From contig JAGTXX020000015.1 in assembly GCA_019044685.2 (NCBI GenBank), positions 2,089,452 to 2,153,451 on the forward strand: a DNA stretch of 64,000 nt. The letters run 5' to 3'. Below are positions 11,041-23,822 of the stretch, in pieces. The notes beneath the pieces were generated by a model, which saw only the letters and a list, made by a program, of their open reading frames with translations, ran no database searches and was not told the DNA's origin. The first letter of the stretch is position 1; each line of letters begins with the position of its first letter. The DNA is from Nannochloris sp. 'desiccata'. Lineage: Eukaryota; Chlorophyta; Trebouxiophyceae; Chlorellales; Chlorellaceae. Made by a program: the position numbers and the translations under genes.

Positions 11041-13178
11041 CTAAGTATGTGCTTCTACTTCGGCCTCACGCTTCTCGAGAGTTGCCCTGTAAGCGCTGCT
11101 AGCTTTATTCGTGCTGTCATCTTCTGGGCGCAGGCTACGGGCAACAGATGCCTCTTCCAAGTCCAGTTGGCGCCATCCCTCTTCAGTGTCGATTTCAACA
11201 TCATCAATGAGGTCAATAGGGATGAGAAGATGCAAAAGAATAGCAGAGATGCTCCCAATAAAGTAAGGAGTGTTGATAGCAACCATCAGGCCAACACGCA
11301 GGCTGTCGAGGGCGACAGACATGCCGGGGCTGTAAGGCCACCACTGATTGGGCTTAGCAGCAGCTGCTCCCAGACCAGGGGCACTCCAAGCAGGCACAAG
11401 GGCAGTTCCTAACCCCAGGGTGAGAGACATTGCCACAATGAACAGAGTGCGACGGTCCATGCGCTCTAGATTAATCAATTTTATGCCAGAGGCGGCCACA
11501 GTGCAGAATAAGAAGGCAAGGGCCCCGCCCAAGACGCAGTCAGGGATGGAAAGAATCCAGGCAGCAATTTTCGCAATAATACCAAAGAGCATCAACCAGA
11601 GCCCGCAAGCATATCCAGCACTGGTGGAGGCACATCTGGTCAATGCAACGATGCCATTATTCTGGGACAGCGTGGTATTAGGAGAAGTGGTACCCAATGC
11701 AGCAAATAACGTTGCAAGACAATCCCCTAGAACTCCTCCTTGAATACGTTTGTTATGGTCGTCACCCTTGGGGCGCAAGCGGGAGGCAAGTTCAGTGGCG
11801 GTGACATCTCCCATAGTCTCCATAGCTGTAACCATGAAAGCAAAAAGGAGCGGAATGACTGCTGGGCCATGCACACCGATTGGGAAAGTTCTCACCCAAA
11901 GAAATGTAAATGCAGGTGCGTTATTCATTCTGGTGGTGGTTACAAACTTCTTGCCATCGTAGGTGGCAATGGCGGCAATGAGGTACCCGCCCAGCAACCC
12001 CCAGATGACCATAGTGTTGCGCATAAAAGGGCTTCCAAAGACTTCAACGAGCAGGAAAATGAAAAATACTGAAAATCCAAGACCAATGTATGGACCACTG
12101 CCGTACGCAAGCTTGACATCTCCGTTTCCAGGGCATAAATTCTCAGGGATCGGGTTGGCTGAGCACCCGACACCACCTCCCCAGAAACGCATACCAGAAG
12201 CAGTCAATTGTACTCCAATTAAGAATACGGTAACCCCCAAGACAAATGGAGGAAATACCCGTTTCAAAACCTTGGGAGGGAGGAAGGAAATGAGGCCCTC
12301 GAGCCAGACGCAAATCATGATGGTGCCCAGAAGTTTCCCCCATGCTTCGTCGAAAGAGTAGCCTCTGGATATGATGTCAAACATGATTACAGGAAATACA
12401 GCGTTGTATTGGTTTGCTGTGCCCATGACAGACAAAATGCCAGTGCCGATCTGGAATCGGGTGAACGGGATTCTGATCCGGCTGACTTGAAAAAAGGTAG
12501 TAATACCGGAGCAAATCAGCGAGGCACTTACAAGGTATTGAGTAGTGTCGAGAACAGCCTCTCTGTTGGCGGCCTGCTCAGGACCCAGAGAAGCGTCAAA
12601 ACGTTCTGGAAAGTAGCTCATCACCACATTGAAGATCAGGATAGCAGGAGTAATAATGTTGGTGGTCATCGTCAGCGCTGTCAAAAATGAAAATGATTGA
12701 TTTGATTTAGAAACAATAAAATGGGGAGAAGGAGGTGAAGATCATTTCAATAGATCAGCCGTCTAGCTCACCGTGCTGAAGACCAACCATCAATGCCACA
12801 AACAGGCTGAGCACCTGGTCATGGGCAAAGAATGGTGGTGGTGCATATTCTTTCCCCTTATTCAGGTAAGGAAAGCGCGGCTGCAATGCAGAAATGGGTT
12901 TGTTTATCAGCGAAATTGCCAAAATGGACCGATACGGGAGCTTGCCTACGATGATCTACCGGAAAACGCCATAAGGCTTCAAAGCAGATTGCAAATGCCT
13001 GTTGGCCCCGCACACAAACCCACCCCATGGCGTGGATTATGTAGCTTGATCGATTTAATGGACTTACCATGCACAGAAACTTGTAATCATACTCGCCAAC
13101 GAGCATATCGTATGCTCCATCGCGGGTTTTGAGCTTGTTAAATTTCTCCTTTGCTTTGTCCATAGGAGCCAGACCCAT
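11041..13178 (-). CDS. NCS2-family purine (uric acid/xanthine) permease, three exons
   Basis: Minus-strand exons are 13178-13068, 12880-12772 and 12677-11041; 618 aa. It is a multi-pass membrane protein of the UapA/UapC/plant NAT group. The signature segment is TTSPNTTLSQNNGIVALTRCASTSAGYACG, here split only for description: it contains the family's QNNG and LTRCAS motifs. The first transmembrane block LFVALMVGLQHALTM spans the second intron and carries the conserved Gln-His. Family members import uric acid, xanthine or uracil with protons or sodium. The gene is head-to-head, at distance, with the ankyrin-RING gene. The exact substrate cannot be read from sequence, though the motif set leans to oxidised purines. 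Confidence 0.9.
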
Positions 13179-13798
13179 CTCGCCTGGTGTTCCCTAACTC
13201 GATCAACTTAGATTGAGATAGGAAACAAATAAAGTATACATGACAACTGTGGCTGCCTGTAATAGTGCAAAAAAGCCCTAATGAAAGAAATGCCCGCACC
13301 ATCTCCTACTAGGCTAGGTCTAGATCAACTAGGGCTTTGACTTTCAGCAGATTGGCCGTCCAAGGAGACCCAGAAACGGGTGGCCCAGGAAGGCTGGCAC
13401 TCATTCTTATTAACAGTGATATTATAGCACTACACTGTACTGATTAAATTCGCCCTCATTCCCCGTTTTCTGCATTTTCACCCTGCGAGTGCCAAAATCC
13501 TAGCACGTTTCGGATTTTTTTTGGGGGCCGCCACAACACCCATCGTCTCTCGTATTTAATAAGCCTCATCCAAACGCACACAAGGTAAATACCGACTCCT
13601 GCATTGCCTGTGCTGGGCCTCCTTAGTGTACCGATTGGATCTAAAAATCGCCCGACATGACAACCTCATGTGATTGGGCACTCTCAGCTAGTACTTAACC
13701 GCCACCGTCTGCCTCTCGCCCTATCTTGCCCTTGTTTCTTTTTGCTCTTTCCTGTTTTTGTTCGCGCTAGCAGTACCTGTTGCAAACAGGTCGTTTGA
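13179..13798. other. Divergent intergenic region, about 620 bases
   Basis: 5' flanks of the permease (minus) and ankyrin-RING (plus) genes. A T/G-rich tract at 13508-13528 and pyrimidine-rich sequence up to the ankyrin start are seen; no gene or RNA recognised. Confidence 0.45.
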
Positions 13799-14993
13799 AT
13801 GATGCAGGACGTCAACGCCGCTCTTAGGGTAATTTTTGTTCTTGAATAATTTAGTTCTGATTTGAATCTACTCTATTTTGTTCATATTCTCATTTACTTC
13901 CTGCTGCTCTCCTCTATTGCAGGTTGCGGCCCGGGAAGGCAACCTCGCCAAGGTAGAGCGCTTATTAAACGGCAGCTGGGGAGTCCCAGCCACCGTGGAC
14001 GCTCCTGGAGATTTTGGATCCACAGCGTTGCAAGTAGCTGCACTTAAAGGGTGGGACGACGTTGTCAGAGCCCTCATTGCTAGTGGTGCAAACGTGAATG
14101 CGGCCGATAAAAACGGTTGGACAGCGTTGCATCTTGTAGCAAGAACAATCAAGAAATCAATCTCTCGCAATGTTCTCGTAGTTAGGTCACTCATCGTTGC
14201 TGGCGCTGATGTCAATGCTGTTCAAAAGGAAGGCCTCACCCCTCTTCATCTTGCCGCCATCTACGCCCAATCTGAAATAGCGTGTGTCCTACTAGAAGCT
14301 GGTGCGAATCCTCACGTCTCGGATAACAAAGGGAAAACCCCAATTGAAGTTGCCAAGGGTGATGAGGTGCGTGAACTTTTGCGTGCAGCTCCACCACCTG
14401 AAGGAGTCGATATCCAAATATTGTGCCAGCAAATGGAGGAATGGCCATTGAAACAGCTTCATATTTTTATAGAGAGCAATGGAGGTGATATAGAATGTAT
14501 CAAAGAGCGCACTGAGCTGCTAGTGGCAGCAACAGCCATGGTCAGGAGGCGGGCAAGTACCCCAAAAGATTTTGCTGGTTGGGGTGTTGAGCAGCTACAG
14601 GAGCTTATCCAAGCAAATGATGCCGACAATGAGCTTGAACCTGACGCAAATATCGGTTCATTGATACATACGGCAGTCAATATAGTCAACAGACCGAAGC
14701 TAAGGGATATGCTTGACAAGGCAAAGGCAGCTGGAAGTAACGTCAATCGCAGTGCTTCAAAGTCGGTTGATGATTCCAATACCACTTCCACGAAAGGAAC
14801 AGGGAATATTATGATGTGTGTTGTGTGCATGGACAGTCCGCGAGTGGTCCCCTTTGCTCATGGGCACACAGCTCACCGGTGCACTTGTTTAAAATGTGTG
14901 GCACCATTTGAAGAGCAGATGCGTCGGGGAACTTTAATGTGCCCAATGTGTAGACTCCCTGTTACTGCAATTATTACTGAGATTTTTGATTGA
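13799..14993 (+). CDS. Ankyrin-repeat protein with C-terminal RING finger (probable E3 ubiquitin ligase)
   Basis: Exon 1 is 13799-13828 and exon 2 is 13923-14993, with a phase-0 GT-AG intron after only ten codons; 366 aa. Ankyrin repeats run from about residue 10 to 165, with clear TALQVAALKGWDDVVRALI, TALHLVAR and TPLHLAAI units. The C-terminus (about 307-355) is a RING-type zinc finger: CVVCMDSP, an HTAH stretch, CTCLKC and CPMCRLP. The combination resembles plant XBAT-type ligases, where ankyrin repeats bind substrate and the RING recruits E2. The linker has no recognisable domain. Confidence 0.88.
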
Positions 14994-15154
14994 ATTAATT
15001 AAATTTTGATATCAATATTGATTCATTATAAATTGATCTCTGAAAAAGAACCCAGCAAGACAGGGTTGGCTACAATTTTTACAATTTTCTATTCAGTCAG
15101 TTGAAATTCAGTTTCTACTGTAATCTTTTGTTTTTTAACAACGTAAGGCTATAT

Positions 15155-17128
15155 CTAAAATAGTCCATAATGTTTTTTTCCTTCTCTCTGTTGATAATAA
15201 TCACTTTCTTCCTGCTTCCCTTTCACCCAATCATAAAATTCTGGGAATCTTTCTTCAAACTGTTCCAAGGTCACCGCCATTGCACTGACAAAAGAAACAC
15301 GAGCAGCCTCTTCAGGGGCCTGTTCAGCCATATATTCAAGACGTTGAATGCGCCATGGACGCATCCATAGCGCTTCACCGAGAGCAGAATAGGCTTTGCG
15401 ACCTTTACGAACAGCTTCAATGGTAGCGCCTTCTTCGTTTTCGACAGTGTCGTGGTTGTCAGCACTTTCTTCCCTAGTATCTTCATCAAGTTCCCAAATT
15501 TCTTTCATTTTCGGCCTAGATTTTTCTGAATGTACCCCTAGTGAGTGTGGATCCATATCTTTATGAATCCATTCAGGTGGTGATGGCGATGGAATATCGT
15601 CTGTACCGTCACCCATCCGCTCAAACAGAGAAGATAAAGTAGAAGAAAAAGAGGTAGTACTGTCGTTAGTACTCGAAGGCATATCAGCACAATCTTTTAC
15701 TAAATTTCTAAATTCTTCTTTCCATTCATCCATCAACTGCACAGCATCTTCAATGGACTCCCAACGTTGCACCAACCAAGCACTTTTCACCAACAACAAC
15801 TGCGGTTTTGCCTTGATCACTTCAACAGCATCAACACCATGTGGAAGCACCTTTTCTAAAGATGCCCGTACTATTGAAGCTGACTTTTGTAGAATTCTCG
15901 GTGGTCGTCCGATAGCCAAAGGACTGGTATATAAAAATGATTTAAACTCTCTAGCCGACCTTGAATGTTCCCTCACCAACCTCAAATTAGAAAAGATATT
16001 ATCCAAAGAATGCGTTAACAACAAAGGGTTATAAACAAGCATCCGTTGTATCTCTCCTTCAGTCGCTAAATGTAATTTAAGCAATCGTTTTTGCATCTCT
16101 AGTGGAGCTATACCAAGAATTCTCGGTGCTTTTTCTATTAAATCCTGTACATCTGCACTACCATCTTCTGGTAACGCAGCACGTAGTACAGCAAGTGTCG
16201 TACCGAGTTTAAATGGCTGACGTGTTAACATACGTGGCCAGCGTTGTAATAAATCTGCAGCTGTAAGATGAACATCTTCTTTCTCTAAAGCATCTGCCCA
16301 TTCAGAAAATAGTTTTTCAAAGAGCTGTGGTTGAGCATTATTATTAACATCACTGTCTTCATTTTTTAATCCAATGGGTGCTTTCTTGGTACTTGTGTCA
16401 TCTTTACCATTGTGGGTAGGAGGGAGCATTACTGTGCGTCCCCAATAGCCAGCAGTGTAGAGTTCGGCAACGGTGCGTGTTTGATCTGCGCCGTGGCGGT
16501 GTAGAAAGGTTAAGAATGGCTGAAGATCTTGCCTATGTTTTGTAAACCAGGATTCAAGCGTCTGTAGATAGAAAAGAGAAAGAAAGAGGGGAGAAGAAAA
16601 CTCAATGAGAAGTATTGCTTCTAATAACAGAGGTCAGTAAAGGAAAATACCAAAAAGGAAAAAAAAAAATACTTCGCCTGCCATGAGGGGATTCCTTTCC
16701 CTCCTTTTATCCATCGCTGCTAGCATATCATGATGCTCTTCTATTAATTCAGATGAGATAACTGGCTGAGAACTGTCGCTCGAGTTTCCTGCCCCATCTC
16801 CTTCTACCTCTCCGTCAATCAAATCTTTTTCGGTACCTAGCGACATATCAAATATGCGTTTTGCGGCTTCTAAAAGTTCATTTTCATCCAGTTTAACACG
16901 TTTCGGTCGGCTGCGCTTCGATGAGGGTGCTGAGGCTGCTGAGTGAACATCTGCCGCCGACACTGCCGCCGTCGCTAATGGAGAGGTGTCGGTGCTATAA
17001 AACCGCTGAGCTTGGAGCCAAGAAACCGCCGGTAAAGTTATATCGTAGCATAGTGAATTAATAGAACAAATAGCTCTTACTTGCCGCTGCCAGGCGCGAG
17101 CCTTGCGGCAAGCAGTCAGACATGCCAT
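15155..17128 (-). CDS. mTERF-like organelle protein, two exons
   Basis: Exons on the minus strand are 17128-16673 and 16561-15155; 620 aa. The donor at 16672 starts a T-rich intron (GTATTT...) and the acceptor is CTACAG; phase 0 on both sides. Helical repeats of the mTERF kind are visible in exon 2: LIEKAPRILGI, MLVYNPLLLTHSLDNIFSNLRLV, FLYTSPLAIGRPPRIL and VIKAKPQLLLVKSAWLVQRW, each with the Pro-x-Leu/Ile-Leu core. The N-terminus is Arg/Ala-rich with a cleavage-like RFYST, suggesting mitochondria. An acidic linker (DEDTREESADN) separates the repeats from a Trp-rich C-terminus. mTERFs bind nucleic acid and regulate organelle transcription, splicing or ribosome assembly; the target is unknown. 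Confidence 0.72.
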
Positions 17129-17347
17129 GGATTCAAAACGTTAATAGAGTTAAACTATTTGCCCCAATCAGCGCATCTAAACGAAATAAAATTAACATTT
17201 CTAATCTACAAAGTGCAATAATCTTGCATAAATAACTCTCTGTGCTACGTTATGCGACCCTGGTTGCCTGTGTTTGAATTTTTAACATCCGTTATATTGA
17301 CACATTGCGTTACAATTTGAAATAAGAAAAAAATAGCATTGCTGACA

Positions 17348-18084
17348 ATGGAACCTAGTGTAGAAACCAATGGGCAGAAGGCTGCTAGAGAGCGTTTAGA
17401 TGTTCCTTCTCAAGCATCGATCGGTAAGTTGTTTTGCTTCTCTAGTCGCCATCAAAAACTAGGTTCATGGTATATTCAATTGAATTATTTTTAATTGTTG
17501 CAGAGCGCAAGCTGTTAGTACGAAACGACGCCCCAACTGTCAAGCCACCCATCTCCCAGCCGCAGCGGAATGGTGACTTATTAACTCGTCTACAAACTTT
17601 CCTACCGCAAATGGAGGAAGCTAATAAGAACCTAGAAGTTGATGAAACTGCGGCAGAAGCTAGGTTTGAGGATCCTGAGTAAGTTGCTCTTTATATTCTC
17701 TTTGCTTTTGAAATACGACAGCCACCGCTCATTGGCCCTTCACCTTGTTTGTTTCGAATCCGTTGTTGCAGGGAGGATGAAGGACCGATAGTAGAGCTAG
17801 ATCTTGCATGTGGTGTATTTGATCTCAAAGATGAAACTGCAATTGCTGCTGCAGAGCGTTCACTAATAAATCAAGATGTTGCTGTTGATAGGTTTTCGGG
17901 AGGGTGCAGCAGTGACAGCAACACCAGTTCTAGCGACGACAGTGATGTTGACGATGATAATGATAGCAAAGAAGATAGCGACAGTGAAGATGAATCTGAA
18001 AAAATAGTGGATAAAAAACTAAATAAGAAAGGAAATGGAAAGAAGCCTCCCAGGCATCATCCAGGAATTCAGGAAATTTCTTAA
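17348..18084 (+). CDS. NOPCHAP1-like (C12orf45 / DUF4598) snoRNP assembly chaperone, three exons
   Basis: Exons are 17348-17423, 17504-17678 and 17772-18084; 187 aa. The core LLTRLQTFLPQMEEANKNLE matches the animal NOPCHAP1 core in which LQTFLPQM..AN is the invariant part. This is followed by an IVELDLACGVFDL strand-rich segment, a serine/aspartate-rich acidic tract, and a Lys-rich tail. Human NOPCHAP1 bridges NOP58 to the R2TP (RUVBL1/2) complex in box C/D snoRNP assembly. The same role is inferred here. Another possible box C/D assembly factor lies at 29460-30224. The gene is head-to-head with the mTERF gene, 219 bases apart. Confidence 0.8.
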
Positions 18085-18241
18085 AAATAAATAAATCGCT
18101 TATCATACAGAATGAGCTTCTCTAGGAGAAAACACTTAATAAATAAATACATTGAACTGAATGATTTTAAAACGAATACTGTAAGAACACGATGCATATA
18201 CTCCTACAGAATACGTACTATTCATTTTCCTTCTTCTGTAT

Positions 18242-20926
18242 TTAACTACCGGTAATCTTTCTCATTGCTGCGTTGAATGCCAATTGTGATTTTGACAGTC
18301 TGCCTTGACGCAATTTGATTAAATCAAGCCGTAAGGCACGATGAGCTACGGCAGGAGCGTCAACAGGCACATCTTCTACTACGAACTCTTCTGCTATAGT
18401 CTTGATATTTTCTGCAAAGTCCATTTTTTCTTCTTTCTTGAGTATCTCTTCCTCTCTCTCTTCTTCCACCCCTACCGGCAGGCTTTTCAAAAATTCTTCA
18501 ATCTTCATTCCACCTAGTGCATGCTCTACTTTCCTCACCAGATACGCGTGTCTATCACTCTCGCCACCTCCAGCAGAGATATCCACCCATTCAAATAATG
18601 GAATATTCACTACCACCCACCCTAATTGCTTCAACAATCTTCTTTTCAACAGCGTATGTCCTAGTGGTCGTAAAGTATTCGTAGCATAGTGAGTAGGTCC
18701 ATCAGCTTCAATTGCTAGTTTATAAGCAGGTAATGCTGCATCTACAGGATACCACAGCTTCTGCTCCCAATATTCAAACTGCCACGAAGTAGTGTCATGC
18801 GAATCAGAAGTCGAACTCGTCGAAGAAGTAAAAGGTGGCTTGATAGTTTGGCAAAGCGCTGCATAAACTTCTCTTTGGAATCGAGATCCATTCTTTTGGT
18901 ATCCATATTTATTATTAGCCATTTCAATTTCGATATCAATATCTGTACTACTCAATAAGTTCGTACTACGAGTAGTACCACCACTGCCGTTATCAAGGAC
19001 TCGATCTTTTTGTGCCGCCCATTCAGCACCAGCTCTAGTTCTCAGTCTACCAGAATCATAAAGAGAATTAAAGAATGCATCATACTGTTCTGGTGCATCT
19101 GTACCCAAGTCTGGACATTCTATACGCAAAGCAACATCAACATGCTGCACCATGGCCAGTTGACGAGGAGGGATGAGAGGCCCGGCAATGGTGATGGCAC
19201 TTCTCCACGCCTTCAATGCTTGAAGAATAGAAGCACTAGCAGAGGTATCAGTATCACTACTTGTAGTAGTAGTAGGCGTAGGCTCGCCTTTCGCTACCAT
19301 GAGCGACCACCCCACTAAGGGCAAGTAATTAGTCTCTATTGGATCTAGTTGTGACAATGCAGGAATAAGTCTAGGTATCAAATCTGGTAATAGTTTTTGT
19401 ACTGCAGGACCGTCACATCGATCCAGTACTGCCAAGGAATATAGCATAGCAATGAGACCTTGAATACTTGGTGGTGGGGCCTTGGGTTGTCTTCCCTTAG
19501 GATTACCACTACTGCTTCTTCTGTTCTTGTTGCCGCTGCTGCTCCCATTCGAGCTGCTACAAAGCTGTCTTTGTAGAGCGATTGCAGCTGTCTCTATAAA
19601 GGCTTCACTATCAAATTGAAGCGATGCCAGTGATCTTGCAATCATAACCAGCCCCACAAAATCCATACTGGGTGCAAGCTCAGTGGCCCGTGCTGCCAAC
19701 ATGGGTACCAAGGCACTTCTTGTCCGTTGCATTTGACCGAGCGCTGAGGCGACACTGGAAATCTCATGCGCCTCCATGATTTCTACCAGAGGAACCAAAG
19801 CACGTTGTAGTAATCGTATTGCACTTTGTAAATCTGGTGTAGATCCATCAATTTGTGTTACTCTTTGCTCCATTTTATGCCACATAGCGGGATCAATCTC
19901 GCTATTAAGATCAGTACTGGCTGCCATTCTTACCAGTTTAGCTAAATTGAAAAACAGCATAGCCAAATCACGGGCACTGACACGTGGAGTAGGTGATTTT
20001 AAAGCAGCTTCCCAACGCCCACATGTTAGAGCTGTTGCGACATCTTGTGCTGTGAGGAGAGCACGTTGAGAGCTGCCTCTTTCAGCAGCCAAGCGGGTGA
20101 TGAAAATTAATTGCCGTGGTGATAATGTTTTGAATTTTATATGTGTTGATACGTGAGATACGACAGCATCTGCGAGATCTGAAGTGCATTCAAGCTCTGT
20201 AAGTGCCCATGCAAGGCCCCAATAGTCATCAAAATCTTCAAGTTTGATCTTTAAACTAAGTTGCTGCTCGTTGTTTTCGGTCTTCTTTTCCAGCTTCAAC
20301 AAAGATGCTTGAACTGCTTGCAAATAAGGATGCGTGTCCATTTTGTGACCTAATTTCGCTAATGCAGTCAATACAGAGGTTACTGTTCTCCAATTAGATG
20401 GCTTCTGACGAGGTTTCATAAGCTCCGCCTCTGCTGTAGCTAACAATTCTGGAAAGTCTGTGCCTAGTTTTAAAGTATGACATGCTTCTAATACATTAGC
20501 AATACTAACATCTTCCCACTGCTCTTCTTTTCCGTCTAAAATTTCGTTGACTATCCAAATTATATCAGGATGATTTTTCAGTTTTTTAGTGTTGACCGAG
20601 AGAGGCTGCATTTTTGATAGGTGGTGGAGAGCACTGGAGATATGGCGCACACTGGCGATCTCTCTCTGTGATTCCAGCGTATCAAACAGATCTTCAGGGT
20701 TTGTGGCAGATTTAATTCGTTTTGTTAGCTGCTTGGCTGCTTCAATAGAGGGAGCGTGGGTGGTGCCAGCAGGGGCGGCGGCACTTCGAGAGGAAGACCC
20801 CTGGGAGGCTGAGGTGATAGCTACTCGCCTTTCTGACCGATGTGCGCGTCTCGCATTGAACAGTGTTTGAGATATCTTGGGAGATATGGCCAATGTGCCA
20901 AAGCCAAAAGCAGAATTGTTTAGCAT
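18242..20926 (-). CDS. Large RAP-domain (OPR-type) organelle RNA-binding protein
   Basis: Intronless, 894 aa. The C-terminal part (about residues 725-790) is a RAP domain: LAIEADGPTHYATNT, then LKRRLLKQLGWVVVNIPLFEW. The middle consists of degenerate ~38-residue helical repeats (ATALTCGRWEAAL, DLAMLFFNLAKLV, EISSVASALGQM, GLVMIARSLASLQFD, GLIAMLYSLAVLD) as in octotricopeptide or FASTK-like proteins. A basic Ala/Ser-rich N-terminus suggests organelle import. Such proteins stabilise, process or splice chloroplast or mitochondrial RNAs. Simple-sequence serine and threonine runs near residues 475-490 and 555-570 are present. Confidence 0.85.
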   Translation of the reverse strand: MLNNSAFGFGTLAISPKISQTLFNARRAHRSERRVAITSASQGSSSRSAAAPAGTTHAPSIEAAKQLTKRIKSATNPEDLFDTLESQREIASVRHISSALHHLSKMQPLSVNTKKLKNHPDIIWIVNEILDGKEEQWEDVSIANVLEACHTLKLGTDFPELLATAEAELMKPRQKPSNWRTVTSVLTALAKLGHKMDTHPYLQAVQASLLKLEKKTENNEQQLSLKIKLEDFDDYWGLAWALTELECTSDLADAVVSHVSTHIKFKTLSPRQLIFITRLAAERGSSQRALLTAQDVATALTCGRWEAALKSPTPRVSARDLAMLFFNLAKLVRMAASTDLNSEIDPAMWHKMEQRVTQIDGSTPDLQSAIRLLQRALVPLVEIMEAHEISSVASALGQMQRTRSALVPMLAARATELAPSMDFVGLVMIARSLASLQFDSEAFIETAAIALQRQLCSSSNGSSSGNKNRRSSSGNPKGRQPKAPPPSIQGLIAMLYSLAVLDRCDGPAVQKLLPDLIPRLIPALSQLDPIETNYLPLVGWSLMVAKGEPTPTTTTSSDTDTSASASILQALKAWRSAITIAGPLIPPRQLAMVQHVDVALRIECPDLGTDAPEQYDAFFNSLYDSGRLRTRAGAEWAAQKDRVLDNGSGGTTRSTNLLSSTDIDIEIEMANNKYGYQKNGSRFQREVYAALCQTIKPPFTSSTSSTSDSHDTTSWQFEYWEQKLWYPVDAALPAYKLAIEADGPTHYATNTLRPLGHTLLKRRLLKQLGWVVVNIPLFEWVDISAGGGESDRHAYLVRKVEHALGGMKIEEFLKSLPVGVEEEREEEILKKEEKMDFAENIKTIAEEFVVEDVPVDAPAVAHRALRLDLIKLRQGRLSKSQLAFNAAMRKITGS

Positions 20927-21330
20927 CTTTTTAAATTAAAATTCTCTGCATTATTGCGCTGTTATACATGAATTGCCCTGCTCAGGCAGGAACTCCTATA
21001 GTTGAATATCTCCATTTTTACTACGTTGTTTTTATATATTGAAAGGCACTTTATTGCAATCGATTTTAGAGGACTTACCACAACCTCTCGAAGCAAGTTC
21101 AAAACTTCGCTACCAAGATAAGAAGGTATCCTCCAACACTTCTTGGCACATTAATAATTCACGCACGTGTTTGCCTTGAAGTGTTCCATCAGCATAGCCA
21201 GTGACATCAATAGTCGTTGGAAAGAGTTTTAGCTAGCCATACAGAATCTCGAATCCACATATTTCTAAACATAGCCCAAGTGCTTGCTTCTTTAACAGAA
21301 TTGTCCTGTCCACAGTATACTTAAATTACT
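20927..21330. other. Divergent intergenic region
   Basis: 5' flanks of the RAP-domain gene (minus) and ABC-F gene (plus). No gene, RNA or repeat recognised. Confidence 0.45.
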
Positions 21331-23589
21331 ATGCAAGCGCACATTGCTTCAGCTTCTGGGCGTGCTGGTTGCTTGGCGCATCCAGTATTAAGCTCTCCAT
21401 GCCTCCAACTTACTCCTCGCCTTGCACAGTAAGCTCACTTTATCACCATGAACACGCATATCTTCTATGTTCTATCTATTGACGACCTTCATTTATACTC
21501 TTTTCCCTTGCAGCCGTGCTCCTGCCCGCAAAATTGGTAGCCGTCGCTCCAGCCTCCTCTGTGTTGCTCGTGCTGCTGCCACTGAAAGTAAAGGAGCCTC
21601 GGCAAAGGGCAAAGCGGGCAACCAGGCATCCTCTTCCGGAGTCGGATCTGGAATTAAGCTTGAAAACGTACGTTTAAAATGCACTTTTTCTTTAAATTGT
21701 TTTTTGATTATAGACGTTTTTTTTTTTTTTTTTTTTTTTTGGTTGTTCTCGTCAGCAAACTAAACTTTGCTTCCTTTTTCCTTTCATTGTTGCAGATCTC
21801 TATTAATTTTAAGAATCACCAAGTCCTCAAGGATGTCACCTGGGATGTCAAGCGCGGTGAACGTGTCGGCCTTGTAGGCGTCAACGGTGCCGGCAAGACA
21901 ACTCAACTTCAAATCATCACTGGGTCTTTACAACCGGATTCTGGAGAGATCATCAAAGCTAAAGCCAGTATGCGCATTGCATATTTAACCCAAGAGTTCG
22001 ATGTTGACCCTACTCGCACAGTTCGTGAAGAATTCTTCTCTGCCTTTAAAGAACAAATGGAGGTGACCACCCGTCAGGAGGAAATTCAAAAAGAACTTGA
22101 AGATTGCGGTGAAGATATGGATAAGATGGGTAAACTATTGGATGAATTGAGTGCTTTACAATCTAAAGCTGAAGATTTAGATGTCAGTTTAATTGATAAA
22201 CGTATCGATCAAATGATGCCTGAGCTCGGTTTCAACGCTGAGGATAATGATCGGTTAGTTGCATCATATTCTGGTGGGTGGCAGATGCGCATGTGTTTGG
22301 GTAAGATTTTATTACAAGAACCTGATTTGTTGTTATTAGATGAACCCACAAATCATTTAGATGTCGATGCGATCGAGTGGTTGGAGAAGTATTTGACTAC
22401 TCAAGAAGTACCAATGGTTATTGTATCTCACGATCGTCAATTTTTGGATGCCTTGTGTACGAAAATCGTTGAAACTGAGCGTGGTACTGCAGTGACGTAT
22501 AAAGGGAACTACACTGCGTTTGTCAAACAAAAGGAAGAACAGACTGCACAGCAATGGGCAGCCTGGGAAAAGCAACAGAAGGAAATTGACAGACAAGAGG
22601 AGATCACTCGTCGGCTGTCGGCCGGAGCCAGATCTGGTCGTGCTTCTACTGCTGATAAGGCATTGGAAAAGCTGAAAGCTGAAGGTACCTTAATTGAGAA
22701 ACCATTTGTACCTAAGAAACGCTCCTTCTTATTCCCTCCAGTAGAGAGAATGGGTCAAGTTGCGGTTAAGATCGAAGGTCTTACTCATGGCTACAATGGC
22801 CGTACATTATTCAGAGATGCCAATTTGGAGATTCGGCGTGGAGAACGTGTCGCTATCATTGGCCCTAATGGTGCTGGTAAGAGTACTCTATTAAGATTGA
22901 TTATGGGGAAAGAAGAGCCTCAAGAGGGTACTGTAGCACTGGGCCCACATGGCATCGTTCCAAATTATTTTGAGCAAAATCAAGCTGAAGCTTTGGATCC
23001 TAAATTAAACGCTCTGGAGACATTACAACGTGCGTCACCTGATGCAAAGTTGAATGATGTTAAAAGTTTACTGGGTAAAATGTTGTTTAATGGTGCTGGA
23101 ATGGAGAAGAAAACTGCGGTTTTGAGTGGTGGTGAAAAAGCAAGATTAGCGTTGGCTAAATTTATGTTGACTGAAGGTACTTTGTTGGTGCTTGATGAAC
23201 CTACAAATCATTTGGATATCCCTTCTAAAGAAACATTGGAAGAGGCAGTACGTAATTTTGAAGGTGCTGTCGTTACGGTATCTCATGATCGTTATTTCTT
23301 GAAGCAAATTGCGACAAGGGTAGTGACCGTAGAGGATGGTCTCTTGGAAGATTATGACGGCGACTATGAGATCTTCTTAGAGGAAAATGATGAAGAAAGA
23401 GCGAAAATGGAGGTGATGGAGGCCAAGAAGAAGGCTATTGAGCAGAATAATATGAAGGCAAAAAGTAAAATGAGTAAAACTGAAAAGGCTGCTTCTAAAA
23501 AAGAAAAGGCCAAGGCATTTAATACTCCAGCAGCTGCTGGTAAAGGTGCTGCAAAAGGTGCTGCTCCTAATGCGAAACGCTGGAAGTAA
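21331..23589 (+). CDS. ABC-F family ATPase (EttA/ABCF5-like), plastid-targeted, three exons
   Basis: Exons are 21331-21428, 21514-21667 and 21796-23589; 681 aa. The second intron contains a run of about 22 T. Two nucleotide-binding domains lie in tandem without membrane segments: Walker A GVNGAGKTT and GPNGAGKST, signatures SYSGGWQMRM and LSGGEKARLAL, Walker B LLLLDEPTNHLD and LLVLDEPTNHLD. The linker between them is long and charged, as in ribosome-binding ABC-F proteins. The first ~75 residues are Ala/Ser/Arg-rich (RARAAATESKG region), fitting a transit peptide. ABC-F proteins bind the ribosomal E site and regulate translation; a plastid-ribosome role is inferred. Confidence 0.92.
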
Positions 23590-23822
23590 TTGATGGATTA
23601 CCTTATTTTTCACACTTGTTTATTATAGCATAGTATGGTACAGTAATAACTATAATTTGATTTTTCTTGTCCTTTCATTTGAGGATTTTGTTTCATTAAC
23701 TTCTGATTTTTAACTCTAGCTATTTTGTTCACGTTCTGTAATCCTCTTCAAAATTACATATTTACTAGTATGTATCTATATATTAGCAGCAGCCTTATTA
23801 TCTATTTCAGAAACGATTGTCC